DNA from: Verrucomicrobiales bacterium
GTDB taxonomy: Bacteria; Verrucomicrobiota; Verrucomicrobiia; Verrucomicrobiales; DEV007
DNA length: 8,760 nt
Assembly: GCA_002705125.1 (NCBI GenBank)
Contig: PAHQ01000069.1
Coordinates: forward strand, 6,120 to 14,879
Reading direction: 5' to 3'
Below are positions 1-6,848 of the stretch, one piece after another. The notes under the pieces are model-generated. The model was not told the origin of the DNA. It worked only from the letters and a program-made list of their open reading frames with translations, and ran no database searches. A program made the translations under genes and the position numbers. How positions within the stretch are numbered: position 1 is the first letter of the stretch; every line of letters starts with the position of its first letter.

Positions 1-1
1 A

Positions 2-829
2 ATTGATTTTCTGGCTAACCGAAAGAAAGGAGAGTATTTGCCAGATCGTTTGGCGGATGAGACTATTGCTTTTATTACTAAACAGCAATCGGCGAATAAG
101 CCCTTTTTTGTTGCTTTATGGAATTATACGGTTCACTGGCCGATGGAGGCACCTGCAGATTTATTAAAAAAATATAAGAATTTGCCTGTGCGTGGATATA
201 GAGATTATCGCTATGCAGCTATGATAGAAGCTATGGATAATGCAGTCGGAAAGGTTTTAAATTCACTAGATAATTTAAATCTAACCGATGAAACGCTAGT
301 CATTTTTAGTTCTGATAATGGCCCTTTCGGTGGAGTTGGTGACGCGAGCCCGCTAAGAGCAGATAAAGGACATCTTTATGAAGGAGGAATTAGGGTTCCT
401 CTTATTATTAGGTGGCCAGGAAAAATTAAACCAAGAACATTGGATGAAACGCCTGTAATATTAACTGATTTATATCCGACAATTTTGGAGGTATCGGGAA
501 TAGACTCTAACGTTAATTATCCTGTCGATGGAAAAAATTTATTACCTCTTCTCAAGAAGAGAAAAAAATTAAACAACAGAGCTCTCTTTTGGCATTATCC
601 AAATTTTGCTTTTCATCGTGACAACCGTCTTGGTTCAGCAATTCGGGAGGGAGATTATAAGCTATTACATTTCTATGATAATGATAGTATAGAACTTTAT
701 AATCTCAGAAAGGACATTAGTGAAACAAATGATCTATCTCGCGAGTTGCCTCAATTAGCCTTAAAACTTAAAAATAAATTAGAATCTTTACTAAAAGAAT
801 CTGGGGCAGCCATGCCAACAAATAGATAA
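2..829 (+). CDS. Sulfatase (arylsulfatase A-like, family S1), 5'-truncated by the window edge
   Basis: Hydrolase expected to cleave sulfate esters from a carbohydrate or aryl substrate; the actual substrate cannot be read from this fragment. The frame is open to the left edge, and residues before the TTG at 38 (IDFLANRKKGEYLPDRLADE) already look like sulfatase sequence, so the gene begins outside the window and the TTG is not its start. The 275 residues seen include FFVALWNYTVHWPMEAP (His about residue 45, a substrate/sulfate-binding position in the family), SSDNGPFGG (Asp-Asn at about 105-106, metal ligands), a Lys at about 122 in LRADKGHLYEGGIRVP, and the usual C-terminal subdomain ending in SAIREGDYKLL and ELYNLRKD. 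The N-terminal part with the Cys/Ser that becomes formylglycine is not visible. Closest subfamily by memory is S1_16-like, which is uncertain. A signal peptide would lie upstream of the window. The stop is 6 bp before the ABC-F gene. Confidence 0.93.
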   Translation: MDFLANRKKGEYLPDRLADETIAFITKQQSANKPFFVALWNYTVHWPMEAPADLLKKYKNLPVRGYRDYRYAAMIEAMDNAVGKVLNSLDNLNLTDETLVIFSSDNGPFGGVGDASPLRADKGHLYEGGIRVPLIIRWPGKIKPRTLDETPVILTDLYPTILEVSGIDSNVNYPVDGKNLLPLLKKRKKLNNRALFWHYPNFAFHRDNRLGSAIREGDYKLLHFYDNDSIELYNLRKDISETNDLSRELPQLALKLKNKLESLLKESGAAMPTNR

Positions 830-835
830 AAATTT

Positions 836-2443
836 ATGCTAAATCTTCGTAAGATTTCTAAATCAGTGGGAGGTCGTAACCTTTTCAAGGATGCTAGTTT
901 TACTGTAAATTATTCAGACTTTATTGCGCTTGTTGGCCCTAATGGCGCAGGAAAATCAACCCTTTTTAATATTATACTATCCAGAGATAGCGCTGATTCA
1001 GGGGAAGTGCAACGTGATGAATGGACAACTCTTGGGTTTCTCCCTCAAGAGGGAGAAGCGATTGGGGGGGAGACAGTTCTTGAAATTGCAACTGGAAAAG
1101 CCGGTTTGCTAGAAGCGATAGAACAAAAATTACAAGAACTAGAAAGAAGTGGGCAGATTGAATGTGCCGAATACTATGAAGCTCAATCCAAATTTGATGC
1201 TTTGAGTGATCCAGGTTTAGAGGCTAAATCTAAAAAAATGCTTAGAGGGCTTGGATACAAAGAATCTGACTTTGACCGAGCAGCCAAAGAAATGAGTGGT
1301 GGATGGGTGATGCGGGCTCATTTGGCCAGAATTTTAGCAATGGAACCTGATTTGTTAATGTTAGATGAGCCTACTAACCATCTAGATCTTGAGGCGTTAC
1401 TTTGGTTTCAACAGTATCTTTCTAACTTTACTGGTGCCATCCTTCTTATTTCTCATGACCGCTCTTTTATGGATGACCTTGTTAAAGTTGTTTACGACAT
1501 AGAAGATAAAAATTTAATTAGCTATAAAGGGAATTATTCCGAATTCGAAAAAGAAAAAGAGAAACGTTTCGAGCAGCGCTTACAGGCTTGGAAGAATCAG
1601 CAAAAAGAAATTGAGAAGAATCAAGAATTCATTGATCGTTTTCGATCTGTTGCATCAAAGGCCGCTCAGGCACAAAGTCGTCAGAGGCAGCTAGATAAAA
1701 TGGAAAAGCTCGAGAAGCCAAAGCCAACCCGAAAACTATTTAAGATTCAGTTTCCTCAACCCACGAGGAGTGGTCAGAGAGTAGTCAGTTTGAAGGGCGT
1801 TAACATGGCTTATGGTGAGAATGTTATTTATGATAATCTTAACGTTGATATTGAGCGAGGTGATCGAATTGCTCTTGTAGGACCAAACGGAGCTGGTAAA
1901 TCAACGCTGATCAAAATTATGGCAGGTGAGCTGGAGTTTCAATCTGGGGAAAGAGACTTGGGACACAATTGCAGAATAGGTTACTTTAGCCAACACCGAG
2001 CAGCGACTTTAGATCCTGAAAAAAGCGTTCTTGATGAATGTGTAGATGCTGCAGTTGATTTAACTTCAGATGAATGTAGGGGAGTATTGGGCTCATTTTT
2101 ATTCCGGAAAGAAGATGTGTTTAAAAAAACAAAAGTTTTGTCAGGAGGTGAAAAGAGTCGATTGAATTTGGTTAAATTTTTACTTAATCCTCCGAACCTG
2201 CTTCTTATGGACGAGCCAACTACTCACTTAGATATGATTTCAATTGATGCATTAATTATTGCTCTCTCGAATTATGGAGGATCATTAGTATTTATATCTC
2301 ATGATGTGAATTTTATTAAAAAACTAGGTAATAATGTTTGGCACATTAAAGATGGCAATCTCACTAAATATGCAGGTGATTATGACTACTACCTGGAAAA
2401 AAGTGGAGGGTTAACTGATGCAAGAGCAGCCATTACAAACTAA
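836..2443 (+). CDS. ABC-F family ATPase, YheS/YdiF-like (ribosome-associated)
   Basis: Soluble protein with two ABC ATPase domains and no membrane segment. ABC-F proteins of this kind act on the ribosome, where they assist translation or, in some branches, protect against antibiotics. Domain 1 has Walker A GPNGAGKS at residues 34-41, signature MSGGW at 153-157, Walker B LLMLDEPTNHLD at 173-184 and switch His 207. The charged interdomain linker (about 215-300) contains FIDRFRSVASKAAQAQSR at 265-282, the linker form I associate with E. coli YheS. Domain 2 has Walker A at 349-356, LSGGE at 435-439, Walker B LLLMDEPTTHLD at 455-466 and His 489. At 535 residues it lacks the roughly 100-residue C-terminal coiled-coil extension of E. 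coli YheS. The ATG at 836 is chosen because the protein opens directly into the first ABC domain. No Shine-Dalgarno is seen. It probably shares a transcript with the sulfatase 6 bp upstream. Resistance function is not indicated; a housekeeping translation role is the inference. Confidence 0.95.
   Translation: MLNLRKISKSVGGRNLFKDASFTVNYSDFIALVGPNGAGKSTLFNIILSRDSADSGEVQRDEWTTLGFLPQEGEAIGGETVLEIATGKAGLLEAIEQKLQELERSGQIECAEYYEAQSKFDALSDPGLEAKSKKMLRGLGYKESDFDRAAKEMSGGWVMRAHLARILAMEPDLLMLDEPTNHLDLEALLWFQQYLSNFTGAILLISHDRSFMDDLVKVVYDIEDKNLISYKGNYSEFEKEKEKRFEQRLQAWKNQQKEIEKNQEFIDRFRSVASKAAQAQSRQRQLDKMEKLEKPKPTRKLFKIQFPQPTRSGQRVVSLKGVNMAYGENVIYDNLNVDIERGDRIALVGPNGAGKSTLIKIMAGELEFQSGERDLGHNCRIGYFSQHRAATLDPEKSVLDECVDAAVDLTSDECRGVLGSFLFRKEDVFKKTKVLSGGEKSRLNLVKFLLNPPNLLLMDEPTTHLDMISIDALIIALSNYGGSLVFISHDVNFIKKLGNNVWHIKDGNLTKYAGDYDYYLEKSGGLTDARAAITN
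1038..1070 (+). repeat. Perfect 9 bp inverted repeat followed by a G7 tract, inside the ABC-F gene
   Basis: TTCTCCCTC (1038-1046) and GAGGGAGAA (1049-1057) are perfect reverse complements around a 2-base centre; in RNA the innermost pair would open, leaving an 8 bp stem and a 4-base loop. Six bases later comes a run of seven G (1064-1070) that reads in frame as Gly-Gly-Glu at residues 77-79 of the ABC-F protein. It may be chance codon usage, or a slippage-prone site in an AT-rich genome. Confidence 0.6.
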
Positions 2444-2538
2444 TTCTTTCAGGCTATTATTGAATTGAATCCATTAAAGAGTAGAAATCGATTAAATAAC
2501 TGCTTGCATAAAACTCCAATTTATTAGAAATCCCTATT
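2444..2538 (+). other. 95 bp AT-rich gap between the ABC-F and FKBP genes
   Basis: This is the longest gap in the plus-strand gene series and therefore the likeliest place for a transcript boundary or a promoter for the FKBP-flavoprotein pair. I find no T-tailed hairpin and no convincing pair of -35/-10 boxes. No Shine-Dalgarno precedes the FKBP ATG; the leader immediately before it is AGAAATCCCTATT. Confidence 0.4.
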
Positions 2539-2895
2539 ATGGCTCTTACAGAATCCGATCAACCATATACAAAAACAGAAAGTGGTCTTGAGTACCGATC
2601 CCTCCAAGAAGGTCAAGGTGAAAAGCCTGAAGCTTCGAGTACTGTTACGGTACACTATATGGGATGCTTCGAAGATGGAGAAAAGTTTGATAGTTCTTAT
2701 GATAGAGGTGAGCCTACGACCTTTCCTTTATCCGGGGTTATACCAGGTTGGACAGAGGGCCTTCAACTAATGAACTCCGGAAGTAAGTACCAGTTTAAGA
2801 TACCATACGAACTTGGATACGGAGAGGCTGGTTATCCTGGAGTCATTCCACCAAAGGCTACGCTATATTTTGAGATTGAATTGATTTCATTTTAA
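2539..2895 (+). CDS. FKBP-type peptidyl-prolyl cis-trans isomerase, single domain, cytoplasmic
   Basis: Catalyses cis-trans isomerisation of Xaa-Pro bonds to help protein folding. At 118 residues it is a minimal one-domain FKBP with no signal peptide, so it should act in the cytoplasm. Family residues are in order: VTVHYMG (Tyr40), DGEKFDSSYDRGEP (Phe50, Asp51), F62 in TTFPL, VIPGWTEGLQLM (Val67, Ile68, Trp71), IPYELGYGEAG (Tyr94) and IPPKATLYFEIEL near the end. These cover the usual FK506-binding pocket positions. The N-terminal stretch TKTESGLEYRSLQEGQGEKP is the segment that normally precedes the domain in bacterial FKBPs. The ATG at 2539 is the natural start. The stop codon overlaps the ATG of the flavoprotein gene by one base (TAATG), pointing to co-transcription and probable translational coupling. 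Confidence 0.96.
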   Translation: MALTESDQPYTKTESGLEYRSLQEGQGEKPEASSTVTVHYMGCFEDGEKFDSSYDRGEPTTFPLSGVIPGWTEGLQLMNSGSKYQFKIPYELGYGEAGYPGVIPPKATLYFEIELISF

Positions 2896-4154
2896 TGATC
2901 TCTGAACATATTCCCCGTGTCATTATCATTGGTGGCGGGGCTGCAGGATTTTTTGGAGCTATTGCATGTGCTGAGAACGTAAAAGGTAAGGCAGATATCA
3001 ATATCCTTGAAAGTGGCAGTCATTTTCTTACCAAGGTTAAGATTTCTGGTGGTGGAAGATGTAACGTTACTCATGAGATGGAAGACAAAATAAATTTTGT
3101 TGGACATTACCCTCGTGGAAAGCGGGAGCTAATAGGGCCATTGTCTCGTTGGAGTCAAGAAGATACGGTATGGTGGTTCAAGGAAAACGGAGTCGAACTT
3201 AAGACCGAATCGGATGGTCGAGTCTTTCCCGTTTCAGATACATCCCAAACCGTAATCAATTGCTTGACAGATACCGCCGAAGAAAAAAAAATTAGATTGA
3301 ACAATAAATGTCGAGTTAACCGCATAGTGAAGTCTGATGACGATTCATTTAGAATTTGGGTTAATAAACAAAAAGATCCGATTGCAGTTGACTATTTATT
3401 GATTGCTACTGGAGGTATAAGATCTGCTAGTTCTAGGAATTTACTAGAATCCATTGGCCACGAGTTTTCTTCTCCAGTGCCTTCTTTATTCACCTTTGAA
3501 ATAGACGATAATAAATTAATTGAGTTGTCTGGTCTTTCTTTATCAAGTGCATGTGTTAGCATCAAATCTTTAGGAATAAGAAGTACAGGCCCTTTACTTA
3601 TCACTCATTGGGGCCTCAGTGGACCTGTAGTTCTGAAGATTTCTGCGCTTGGTGCTAGAAAATTAGAACAAGTAAATTATCAATTTAAGATTCAAGTGAA
3701 CTGGCTTGGAGAAGGTTGGAGTTTTCAGAAAATACGTAAAGTTATAGAGTCTGAAAGAAATAAAAACGGAGTAAGAAAAATTCTAAAAAAGAGCCCATTA
3801 AAAGAAATACCTAATAGGTTATGGGGTCGAATTGTACTAAAAGCTGGTACTGAAGAAGAGCAAACGTGGTCTGAATTGACCAAAGAGATTGCTACAAACA
3901 TTGTTGATTTACTTATCACAGAAGAATTTCTAGTTTCCGGTAAAAGTCTAAATAAGGAAGAGTTTGTAACCTGTGGAGGAGTCTTGATGCGAGATGTTGA
4001 TCTTAGAACAATGGAGAGTCGATTGGTAAGAAATTTATTTTTTGCTGGAGAGGTGATGGATATTGACGGATTGACTGGTGGCTTTAACTTTCAGAGCGCA
4101 TGGACCACAGGAAGAATAGCCGGTGAAGAGATAGCGTTAAGGTGTCTTTCCTAA
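2895..4154 (+). CDS. NAD(P)/FAD-dependent oxidoreductase, HI0933/YhiN family
   Basis: Predicted FAD-binding flavoprotein of the HI0933-like family (BaiN/YhiN group). Its in vivo substrate is generally not established, so no reaction is claimed. Length (419 aa) is normal for the family. The N-terminal dinucleotide-binding motif is VIIIGGGAAGFFGA at residues 9-22. The family hallmark KISGGGRCNVTH is at 49-60, the second nucleotide-contact motif ATGG at 171-174, LLITHWGLSGP at 234-244, and the C-terminal FAD-binding block runs from about 359: TCGGV, RTMESRL, LFFAGEVMDIDGLTGGFNFQ and AWTTGRIAG. Residues 175-355 hold the family insert domain. The ATG shares its A with the stop of the FKBP gene, and no Shine-Dalgarno is seen, so it may depend on ribosomes finishing the FKBP frame. 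Cytoplasmic: no signal peptide or membrane segment. Confidence 0.94.
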   Translation: MISEHIPRVIIIGGGAAGFFGAIACAENVKGKADINILESGSHFLTKVKISGGGRCNVTHEMEDKINFVGHYPRGKRELIGPLSRWSQEDTVWWFKENGVELKTESDGRVFPVSDTSQTVINCLTDTAEEKKIRLNNKCRVNRIVKSDDDSFRIWVNKQKDPIAVDYLLIATGGIRSASSRNLLESIGHEFSSPVPSLFTFEIDDNKLIELSGLSLSSACVSIKSLGIRSTGPLLITHWGLSGPVVLKISALGARKLEQVNYQFKIQVNWLGEGWSFQKIRKVIESERNKNGVRKILKKSPLKEIPNRLWGRIVLKAGTEEEQTWSELTKEIATNIVDLLITEEFLVSGKSLNKEEFVTCGGVLMRDVDLRTMESRLVRNLFFAGEVMDIDGLTGGFNFQSAWTTGRIAGEEIALRCLS

Positions 4155-4174
4155 ATCCTCATCAAAGTTTTATC

Positions 4175-4441
4175 ATGTCTATCTTTTCATCAATTCAAAA
4201 CTATCAAGACGAATTAGTTACTAGGTTCTGTAACCCAAAAAGATTACTTATTGCCGAAACTGACTGGTATAGTGAAGGTTCTGATATTGAGGTAATAAAA
4301 GAGGACTGCCGGAAAAAAATATTATTTTTCGAGGGTCGAGGCTTTTACCTTTTTCAAGACCCTCAAATTGATCATCAGCCTCACGTAAAGAGGATGCGCG
4401 TCAGGCTGACTTTTAAACCTTCCGAGTCTAATGCCATTTAA
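4175..4441 (+). CDS. Small protein of unknown function (88 aa)
   Basis: I do not recognise this protein. The frame follows the flavoprotein gene after 20 bp when started at the ATG at 4175 (88 aa). A GTG at 4142 would give 99 aa and a 13 bp overlap, but the ATG gives the more natural N-terminus, MSIFSSIQNYQDEL. Composition looks protein-like: an N-terminal probable amphipathic helix, RLLIAETDWYSEGSDIEV, alternating ILFFEGRGFYLFQDP that could form a beta hairpin, then a basic VKRMRVRLTFKP tail. There are two Cys (about residues 19 and 49) and no signal peptide or membrane span. It is the last plus-strand gene before a convergent sulfatase, 11 bp away. Two hairpins lie in its 3' half, one terminator-like. 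The frame could be a chance opening after the operon, but the aromatic and charged pattern favours a real gene. Confidence 0.6.
   Translation: MSIFSSIQNYQDELVTRFCNPKRLLIAETDWYSEGSDIEVIKEDCRKKILFFEGRGFYLFQDPQIDHQPHVKRMRVRLTFKPSESNAI
4331..4364. repeat. 7 bp inverted repeat inside the small gene
   Basis: GAGGGTC (4331-4337) is the exact reverse complement of GACCCTC (4358-4364), with a 20-base loop; two more A-T pairs form outside after one mismatch. Read on the minus strand it is followed by an AT-rich stretch with a run of seven T about ten bases further on, which is too far for a canonical terminator of the convergent sulfatase gene. Confidence 0.35.
4375..4414 (+). terminator. Candidate intrinsic terminator for the plus-strand genes, inside the 3' end of the 88-aa gene
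   Basis: TCAGCCTCACG (4375-4385) pairs with CGTCAGGCTGA (4399-4409) over eleven positions with a single C-C mismatch and a 13-base loop. It is followed by one C and then TTTT (4411-4414). It has the G/C-rich stem that a terminator needs but a short T tract, and it sits before the stop codon of the small gene at 4439. If active it would cut the mRNA inside that gene. Confidence 0.35.
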
Positions 4442-4452
4442 TAGTATAAAAT

Positions 4453-5919
4453 CTATCTTTCTAAAACTTGTCTCGTTAATTCTTTCCCAACTTCCGAGTT
4501 CTCAGGCAAAACATCTTTAATGCTATCTAGCTTTCTAGTAAGGTTATATAGTCTTTTATCTATAATTTTTTTATTCCTTACTTTGGCAATAAGGCGATGT
4601 GATTGTGAACGAATACTAATTGCATCTTTCCAGTAACTCGTAGCGTATTTTCTTACTATTTTTTTTTCTTTTCTCAATAGTGGAACCAAAGAAATGCCAT
4701 CCAATGGATGCTGAGTTTTACTGAATTTAGGTTTACATAAATCAATTAGTGTTGGGTAAATATCTAGTGTTTCTGCAAGGGCATTTGTTGAGAATCCACC
4801 ATCAACGCCAGGGGCTCTTATCATAAGAACACTACGATTTGCTATCTCGAATGGAGTATGCTTACCCCATTGTTGGGCATCACCTAGATGCCAACCGTGA
4901 TCTCCCCATAAGACTACAATTGTATTTTTTACAAGGTCAATTTTTTCGAGGTGACGTAAGACTTTGCCAATTTGTCTGTCAATATATCTTACGCATGCCA
5001 AGTAAGCTCGTTTAGCCATTATAGCAGATTCAGGATCGAGTGGTTTCCTTATCTCATATGGAGTTGAGTACTTAAAGAATTCTCCGCTATCATGTTTATA
5101 AGGTGAATCAAAAGATCTATTATTTAAAGGAGCGGGAATAGTTGTTTTCTCAAAAGCTTCCCAATCCTGCTTAGGAGCTACGAATGGAAGGTGGGGCTTA
5201 AAGAAGCCCAAGCCCATTAAAAAATTTTCTCCCTGCTCTTTTAATTGATTTAATTGTGATATAGCACTCTCAGCTAAAAGTCCATCTGGTAATTCGTCAT
5301 CATGATCTGCAATAAATTCCATAAGTTCCATTTGTTTCCTTCCATCTTCTCTATGTTTTCCCTCAGCATATGCAAAGAATAGCGGCCAACCTCTTTTCCA
5401 TTTTCCCATTGGGGTTGCTAAATGATCCCATGCTCGTGGCATCTCTAGTTTTCCATCACCTTTTCCATTGTAAGAAAAGATTTTCCCGTCAGGTGTATGT
5501 GATATTTTGCCAATGAGCACAGTTCTGTATCCTGATCTTCTAAAAAGTTCAGGCATCGTCTGTGCTCCAGGAAGCTGTTTATTCTTAATTGCTGTTTTGC
5601 CACTATAAAATGCATTATTTTTAAGAGCACCAGATTTAGCTGGAGAACGACCAGTTAGGAGTGCGTAACGAGAAGCGCCACAGGTTGAAACTTGAACGTA
5701 ATGATTACGAAATGTAACTGCAGTTTTTGCAAATTGATCAATGTTTGGGCTTTGTGCATAATTAACTCCATAGCAACCAAGTTCGGGTCGAAGGTCATCA
5801 ACAGAAATGAAAAGAATGTTCGGCTTTTCTGCCGATATAGATAAAACCGTTAAATAAGTTAGGGGGACAAAAGATATGCTTAAATTTATAAGAAATGATC
5901 TGAAATTATATAAACACAT
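4453..5919 (-). CDS. Secreted iduronate-2-sulfatase-like sulfatase (family S1, probably S1_7-like)
   Basis: Removes sulfate esters, most likely from a sulfated polysaccharide or uronic-acid-containing oligosaccharide; the exact substrate is inference. At 488 residues it is full length. A signal peptide ends near residue 30 (VLSISA then EKPN), so it should work in the periplasm or outside. Metal-binding Asp-Asp is at 41-42 in FISVDDLRPELGCYG. The sulfatase signature CGASRYALLTGR starts at Cys80, which an FGE- or anSME-type enzyme must convert to formylglycine. Lys138 and His141 lie in IGKISHTPDG, His243 in FFKPHLPF, Asp340-His341 in WGDHGWHLGD, and Lys353 in WGKHTPF. The order VDDLRP, KPHLPF, DHGWHLG resembles human iduronate-2-sulfatase. 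The C-terminus is rich in Lys and Arg and has only a weak form of the usual ELYDL-DPxE element (RLYNLTRKLDS). The start is the first Met before the signal peptide; no Shine-Dalgarno. It is divergent from the DUF1080 gene. Confidence 0.95.
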   Translation of the reverse strand: MCLYNFRSFLINLSISFVPLTYLTVLSISAEKPNILFISVDDLRPELGCYGVNYAQSPNIDQFAKTAVTFRNHYVQVSTCGASRYALLTGRSPAKSGALKNNAFYSGKTAIKNKQLPGAQTMPELFRRSGYRTVLIGKISHTPDGKIFSYNGKGDGKLEMPRAWDHLATPMGKWKRGWPLFFAYAEGKHREDGRKQMELMEFIADHDDELPDGLLAESAISQLNQLKEQGENFLMGLGFFKPHLPFVAPKQDWEAFEKTTIPAPLNNRSFDSPYKHDSGEFFKYSTPYEIRKPLDPESAIMAKRAYLACVRYIDRQIGKVLRHLEKIDLVKNTIVVLWGDHGWHLGDAQQWGKHTPFEIANRSVLMIRAPGVDGGFSTNALAETLDIYPTLIDLCKPKFSKTQHPLDGISLVPLLRKEKKIVRKYATSYWKDAISIRSQSHRLIAKVRNKKIIDKRLYNLTRKLDSIKDVLPENSEVGKELTRQVLER

Positions 5920-6051
5920 TCTATTATCTGTTAATTCAATTGATAAAGGGTATCGGTTTTATGTCGCAGTTCAATAAATCCTCAGAGATTTTATTTTATT
6001 CTCGAATTTATAACGTTGTTTATAGAACATAAATTAAACACTATTTTAATT
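5920..6051. promoter_or_regulatory. Divergent intergenic region between the sulfatase and DUF1080 genes
   Basis: These 132 AT-rich bases must hold the promoters of both outward-facing genes, unless one is read through from elsewhere. Several TATAAT-like stretches occur (for example around 6009-6014 and 6020-6025), but base composition makes them uninformative and I cannot pair any with a good -35 box. No clear operator palindrome was found. A shared regulator binding here would explain the pairing of the two secreted proteins, but that is inference. Confidence 0.45.
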
Positions 6052-6798
6052 ATGAATAATCTTTCTAGAACTAGTATTATATTAGTACTTTCAATAATAT
6101 ATACCGTTCAATTATTAGCTGATGAGAAAAAAGATGAGTCTCAAGGTTCTCTAAAGAAAGCTTCTATCGAGGGTTATGGTCATGGTTGGAGAGAACTGAA
6201 AGGTGAAGATTTTGTTAATGTGAACTGCAATCCAAAAACATGGCGATGGGAGAAAGGTCACGCCTTTTGTACCGGTCAGCCTGTTGGAGTGATTAGAATG
6301 AAGAAGCCAATTAAAAATTTCGAGCTTGTTTGTGAATGGATGCATAAAGAAAAGGGAGGTAATTCTGGGGTCTTTGTCTGGGCAAGCCCTGAATCCATTA
6401 AAAATTTGGAGAATGGTAAAGGTAGGTTGCCCCATGGCATAGAGGTTCAGGTTTTAGATCTTGGTTATGCCGAAAAGTATACAAAAAAATATAACAAGCC
6501 AGCTGATTGGTTTACATCTCATGGTGATGTTTTTCCAACTGGTCCGGCCAAGATGAAACCTTTTTCTCCTGTTGCACCCAATGGTAAAAGAAGCTTTCCT
6601 TCAAAAAATCTTACAAAAGGTATTAACGAGTGGAATCATTATTACGTACGTGCAATTAATGGTGAAGTTAGATTATGGGTTAATGGTGAAGAGGTTTCTG
6701 GAGGGACTGGTTGCGAACCTGCTCAAGGTTATCTGTGTCTTGAAAGTGAGGGTGCACCAGTAGAATTCAAGAATATTAGAATTAGGATACTTCCTTAA
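6052..6798 (+). CDS. Secreted DUF1080 / 3-keto-disaccharide hydrolase family protein
   Basis: Single-domain member of the PF06439 family, a concanavalin-like jelly-roll fold. Some members are reported to cleave 3-keto-glycosides; the activity of this one is not shown by sequence. The ATG at 6052 gives 248 residues with a clean signal peptide: polar NNLSRTS, hydrophobic IILVLSIIYTVQLLA, likely cleavage after Ala23. A TTG at 6016 in the same frame would add twelve residues before it and is less likely. Recognisable elements are GWRELKGEDF (about 45-54), TWRWEKGHAFCTG (63-75), FELVCEWMHKEKGGNSGVFVWA (start about 90), LPHGIEVQVLD (127-137), WFTSHGDVFP (153-162), NEWNHYYVRAINGEVRLWVNG and the closing GYLCLESEGAPVEFKNIRIR. 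Processed protein should be periplasmic or extracellular. It lies back to back with the iduronate-sulfatase-like gene, suggesting joint use on sulfated sugars. No Shine-Dalgarno before the ATG. Confidence 0.93.
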   Translation: MNNLSRTSIILVLSIIYTVQLLADEKKDESQGSLKKASIEGYGHGWRELKGEDFVNVNCNPKTWRWEKGHAFCTGQPVGVIRMKKPIKNFELVCEWMHKEKGGNSGVFVWASPESIKNLENGKGRLPHGIEVQVLDLGYAEKYTKKYNKPADWFTSHGDVFPTGPAKMKPFSPVAPNGKRSFPSKNLTKGINEWNHYYVRAINGEVRLWVNGEEVSGGTGCEPAQGYLCLESEGAPVEFKNIRIRILP

Positions 6799-6830
6799 AA
6801 GTAACCTTTAGTTTGTTAGAATAATAATTT

Positions 6831-6848
6831 ATAAGCTCTAAAGCTTAT
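6831..6848. terminator. Weak palindrome at the convergent DUF1080/dxs junction, possible bidirectional terminator
   Basis: ATAAGCT (6831-6837) and AGCTTAT (6842-6848) are perfect complements with a 4-base loop, placed where two convergent genes end and overlapping the dxs stop codon. The stem has only two G/C pairs and neither side has a strong T run, so termination strength is doubtful. Confidence 0.25.

Noticed and set aside
38..40. TTG at 38 as the start of the first sulfatase
   Set aside because: Sulfatase-like residues continue in frame upstream to the window edge, and the catalytic N-terminal half is missing, so the gene is cut, not short.
2444..2538. Promoter boxes upstream of the FKBP gene
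   Set aside because: TTGAAT- and TTGCAT-like hexamers occur, but no -10 box lies at a suitable distance.
3283..3291. Run of nine A in the flavoprotein gene as a slippage or frameshift site
   Set aside because: It is explained by Glu-Lys-Lys-Ile codons in an AT-rich gene, and no overlapping frame continues usefully from it.
4142..4144. GTG start for the small gene
   Set aside because: It overlaps the flavoprotein gene by 13 bp without a benefit; the ATG at 4175 is preferred, although the longer form cannot be excluded.
6016..6018. TTG start for the DUF1080 gene
   Set aside because: The ATG at 6052 gives a standard signal peptide; the longer form puts charged residues and extra sequence in front of it.
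6151..6435. 94-codon open frame on the minus strand opposite the DUF1080 gene
   Set aside because: It is fully antisense to a recognised family gene and has no recognisable motif or start signal.
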